DNA of 5,338 nt from Pseudomonadota bacterium (lineage in GTDB: Bacteria; Pseudomonadota; Alphaproteobacteria; Acetobacterales; Acetobacteraceae). Of this stretch, positions 4,646-5,338 are shown piece by piece (positions within the stretch are counted from its first letter, which is position 1; every line of letters starts with the position of its first letter). Location of the stretch: positions 1-5,338 of the forward strand of contig JAKBAQ010000191.1 of the NCBI GenBank assembly GCA_021808985.1, read 5' to 3'. A program made the position numbers and the translations under genes. The notes under the pieces are model-generated. The model was not told the DNA's origin. It saw only the letters and a list, made by a program, of their open reading frames with translations, and searched no databases.

Positions 4646-5338
4646 CTACCGCCGCGAGAAATCCATCACCCCAGCAAAGCCGCTCGCGGTGCCAAAGGCC
4701 AGGTGCGAGCCCGAAGGGTTCCACGCCAGCGCGCTAACCGCCCCGCGCCCCGGCCCGCACACGGGCAATATTTCTTCCTGCGCGATATCGATGAGCAGCA
4801 GCAGCCCGCTATCAAACCCGGCGGCCAGCACCTCGCTCTGCGGATGGCAGGCGATGCGCTTCACAATACCGTCGCCCATGCCAAGCTCCAGCGGCGCCTT
4901 GCCCATCGGCCCGCCGCCAAAAAACGGCCACAGCACCACCGTATCGGCCCCGCCCGTGGCCAGCCAGCGGCCGGAATGCGTAAAGCCGAAGGATTCGCAT
5001 TTCGCCGGATATCCCGCCATGCGCATGTGCTTGCCCTCCGGCAGGGTCCAGCCATGCAGGGCGTTTTCCTGCATTGATGTCACCACCGCCTCGCCCTGCG
5101 GATGCATGACGATCCCCGTATGGCTGCCCTTCCATTCCAGCTTGCGCGGCGTCTCCGATGTCGAGGCGCTGAACCACAGCGAGGCGCCGTTATAGTGCGA
5201 GGCGGCAACCCGCTTGCCCTTGCCGTCAAACGCTATGCCCGTCACCGTGCTGGGGTGGGGCAGGGTGCGCAGGCTCTCGCCCTTGCCGTTGAACAAATGC
5301 AGGTTCTTCCCCACCGCGGCGGCGAGCAGCGGGGTTTT
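4646..5338 (-). CDS. WD40-repeat beta-propeller protein (partial, N-terminus outside window)
   Basis: The frame is open from the right edge to a TAG at 4646-4648, giving the last 230 residues; a GTG at 5314 lies inside a blade and is not a credible start. About five full blades and the end of another can be traced by the pattern of a buried strand after a D/N-P/S-G turn, then an LAAG/VAAS strand and a final hydrophobic strand. Examples are IAFDGKGKRVAAS (35-47), IVMHPQGEAVVTS (76-88), FGFTHSGRWLATGG (117-130), IACHPQSEVLAAG (162-174) and LAWNPSGSHLAFG (204-216). The classic Trp-Asp ends are mostly replaced (SLWFS, VVLWPF, LLIDI), as is usual in bacterial members. No enzymatic motif is seen; such propellers act as binding scaffolds. 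In some alphaproteobacteria a WD40 gene sits next to a CobW-type GTPase or zinc genes; that link is from memory and cannot be tested here. It is convergent with the bactofilin gene, 87 bases away. Confidence 0.85.
   Translation of the reverse strand, partial: KTPLLAAAVGKNLHLFNGKGESLRTLPHPSTVTGIAFDGKGKRVAASHYNGASLWFSASTSETPRKLEWKGSHTGIVMHPQGEAVVTSMQENALHGWTLPEGKHMRMAGYPAKCESFGFTHSGRWLATGGADTVVLWPFFGGGPMGKAPLELGMGDGIVKRIACHPQSEVLAAGFDSGLLLLIDIAQEEILPVCGPGRGAVSALAWNPSGSHLAFGTASGFAGVMDFSRR

Noticed and set aside
4371..5195. Plus-strand frame of 274 codons across the bactofilin end, the terminator and the WD40 gene
   Set aside because: It runs through a strong intrinsic terminator and overlaps two well-supported genes in other frames; Pro/Ser-rich with no domain.

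Overview
The window is high-GC chromosomal DNA, most likely from an alphaproteobacterium and possibly from Rhodospirillales/Acetobacteraceae. The lineage is inferred from base composition, a bactofilin with an MFNKRK-type N-terminus, an adenosine-kinase-like PfkB protein and a bacterial WD40 protein; no rRNA or other marker gene confirms it. No mobile element, CRISPR array, tRNA or rRNA was seen.

Layout. Five of the six supported genes lie on the minus strand. Reading that strand from high to low coordinates: a WD40 beta-propeller protein cut off by the right edge (4646-5338); a PfkB-family kinase, probably adenosine kinase (2830-3816); a TauE/SafE (TSUP) permease whose ATG overlaps the kinase stop by 4 bases (2081-2833); an outer-membrane beta-barrel protein with a signal peptide (1161-1937); and a zinc-ribbon class I methyltransferase-like protein (143-985) with its own clear sigma70-type promoter. 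The one plus-strand gene is a bactofilin (3959-4558). It is divergent from the kinase and convergent with the WD40 gene, and a strong intrinsic terminator follows it. The left edge (1-142) is lower in GC and holds at most the first codons of another minus-strand gene.

How the genes work together. The kinase and permease form a translationally coupled pair. The barrel protein follows 143 bases after the permease stop and may or may not be co-transcribed. The methyltransferase is a separate unit and may belong to a surface-polysaccharide or secondary-modification locus continuing off the left edge. The bactofilin is a monocistronic cytoskeletal gene. Nothing suggests that these genes form one dedicated pathway; most look like ordinary core or near-core genes.

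Most worth a second look: (i) the bactofilin has two well-placed in-frame ribosome binding sites, which could give a 199-residue and a 150-residue form, the shorter lacking the presumed membrane-binding N-terminus; (ii) the methyltransferase-like protein has lost the second glycine of its SAM-binding loop and the acidic residue after strand 2, while its zinc ribbon and C-terminal motif remain; (iii) the kinase/bactofilin intergenic region carries a perfect inverted repeat against the bactofilin ribosome binding site and an octamer shared by both leaders. I found no convincing novel multi-gene system.
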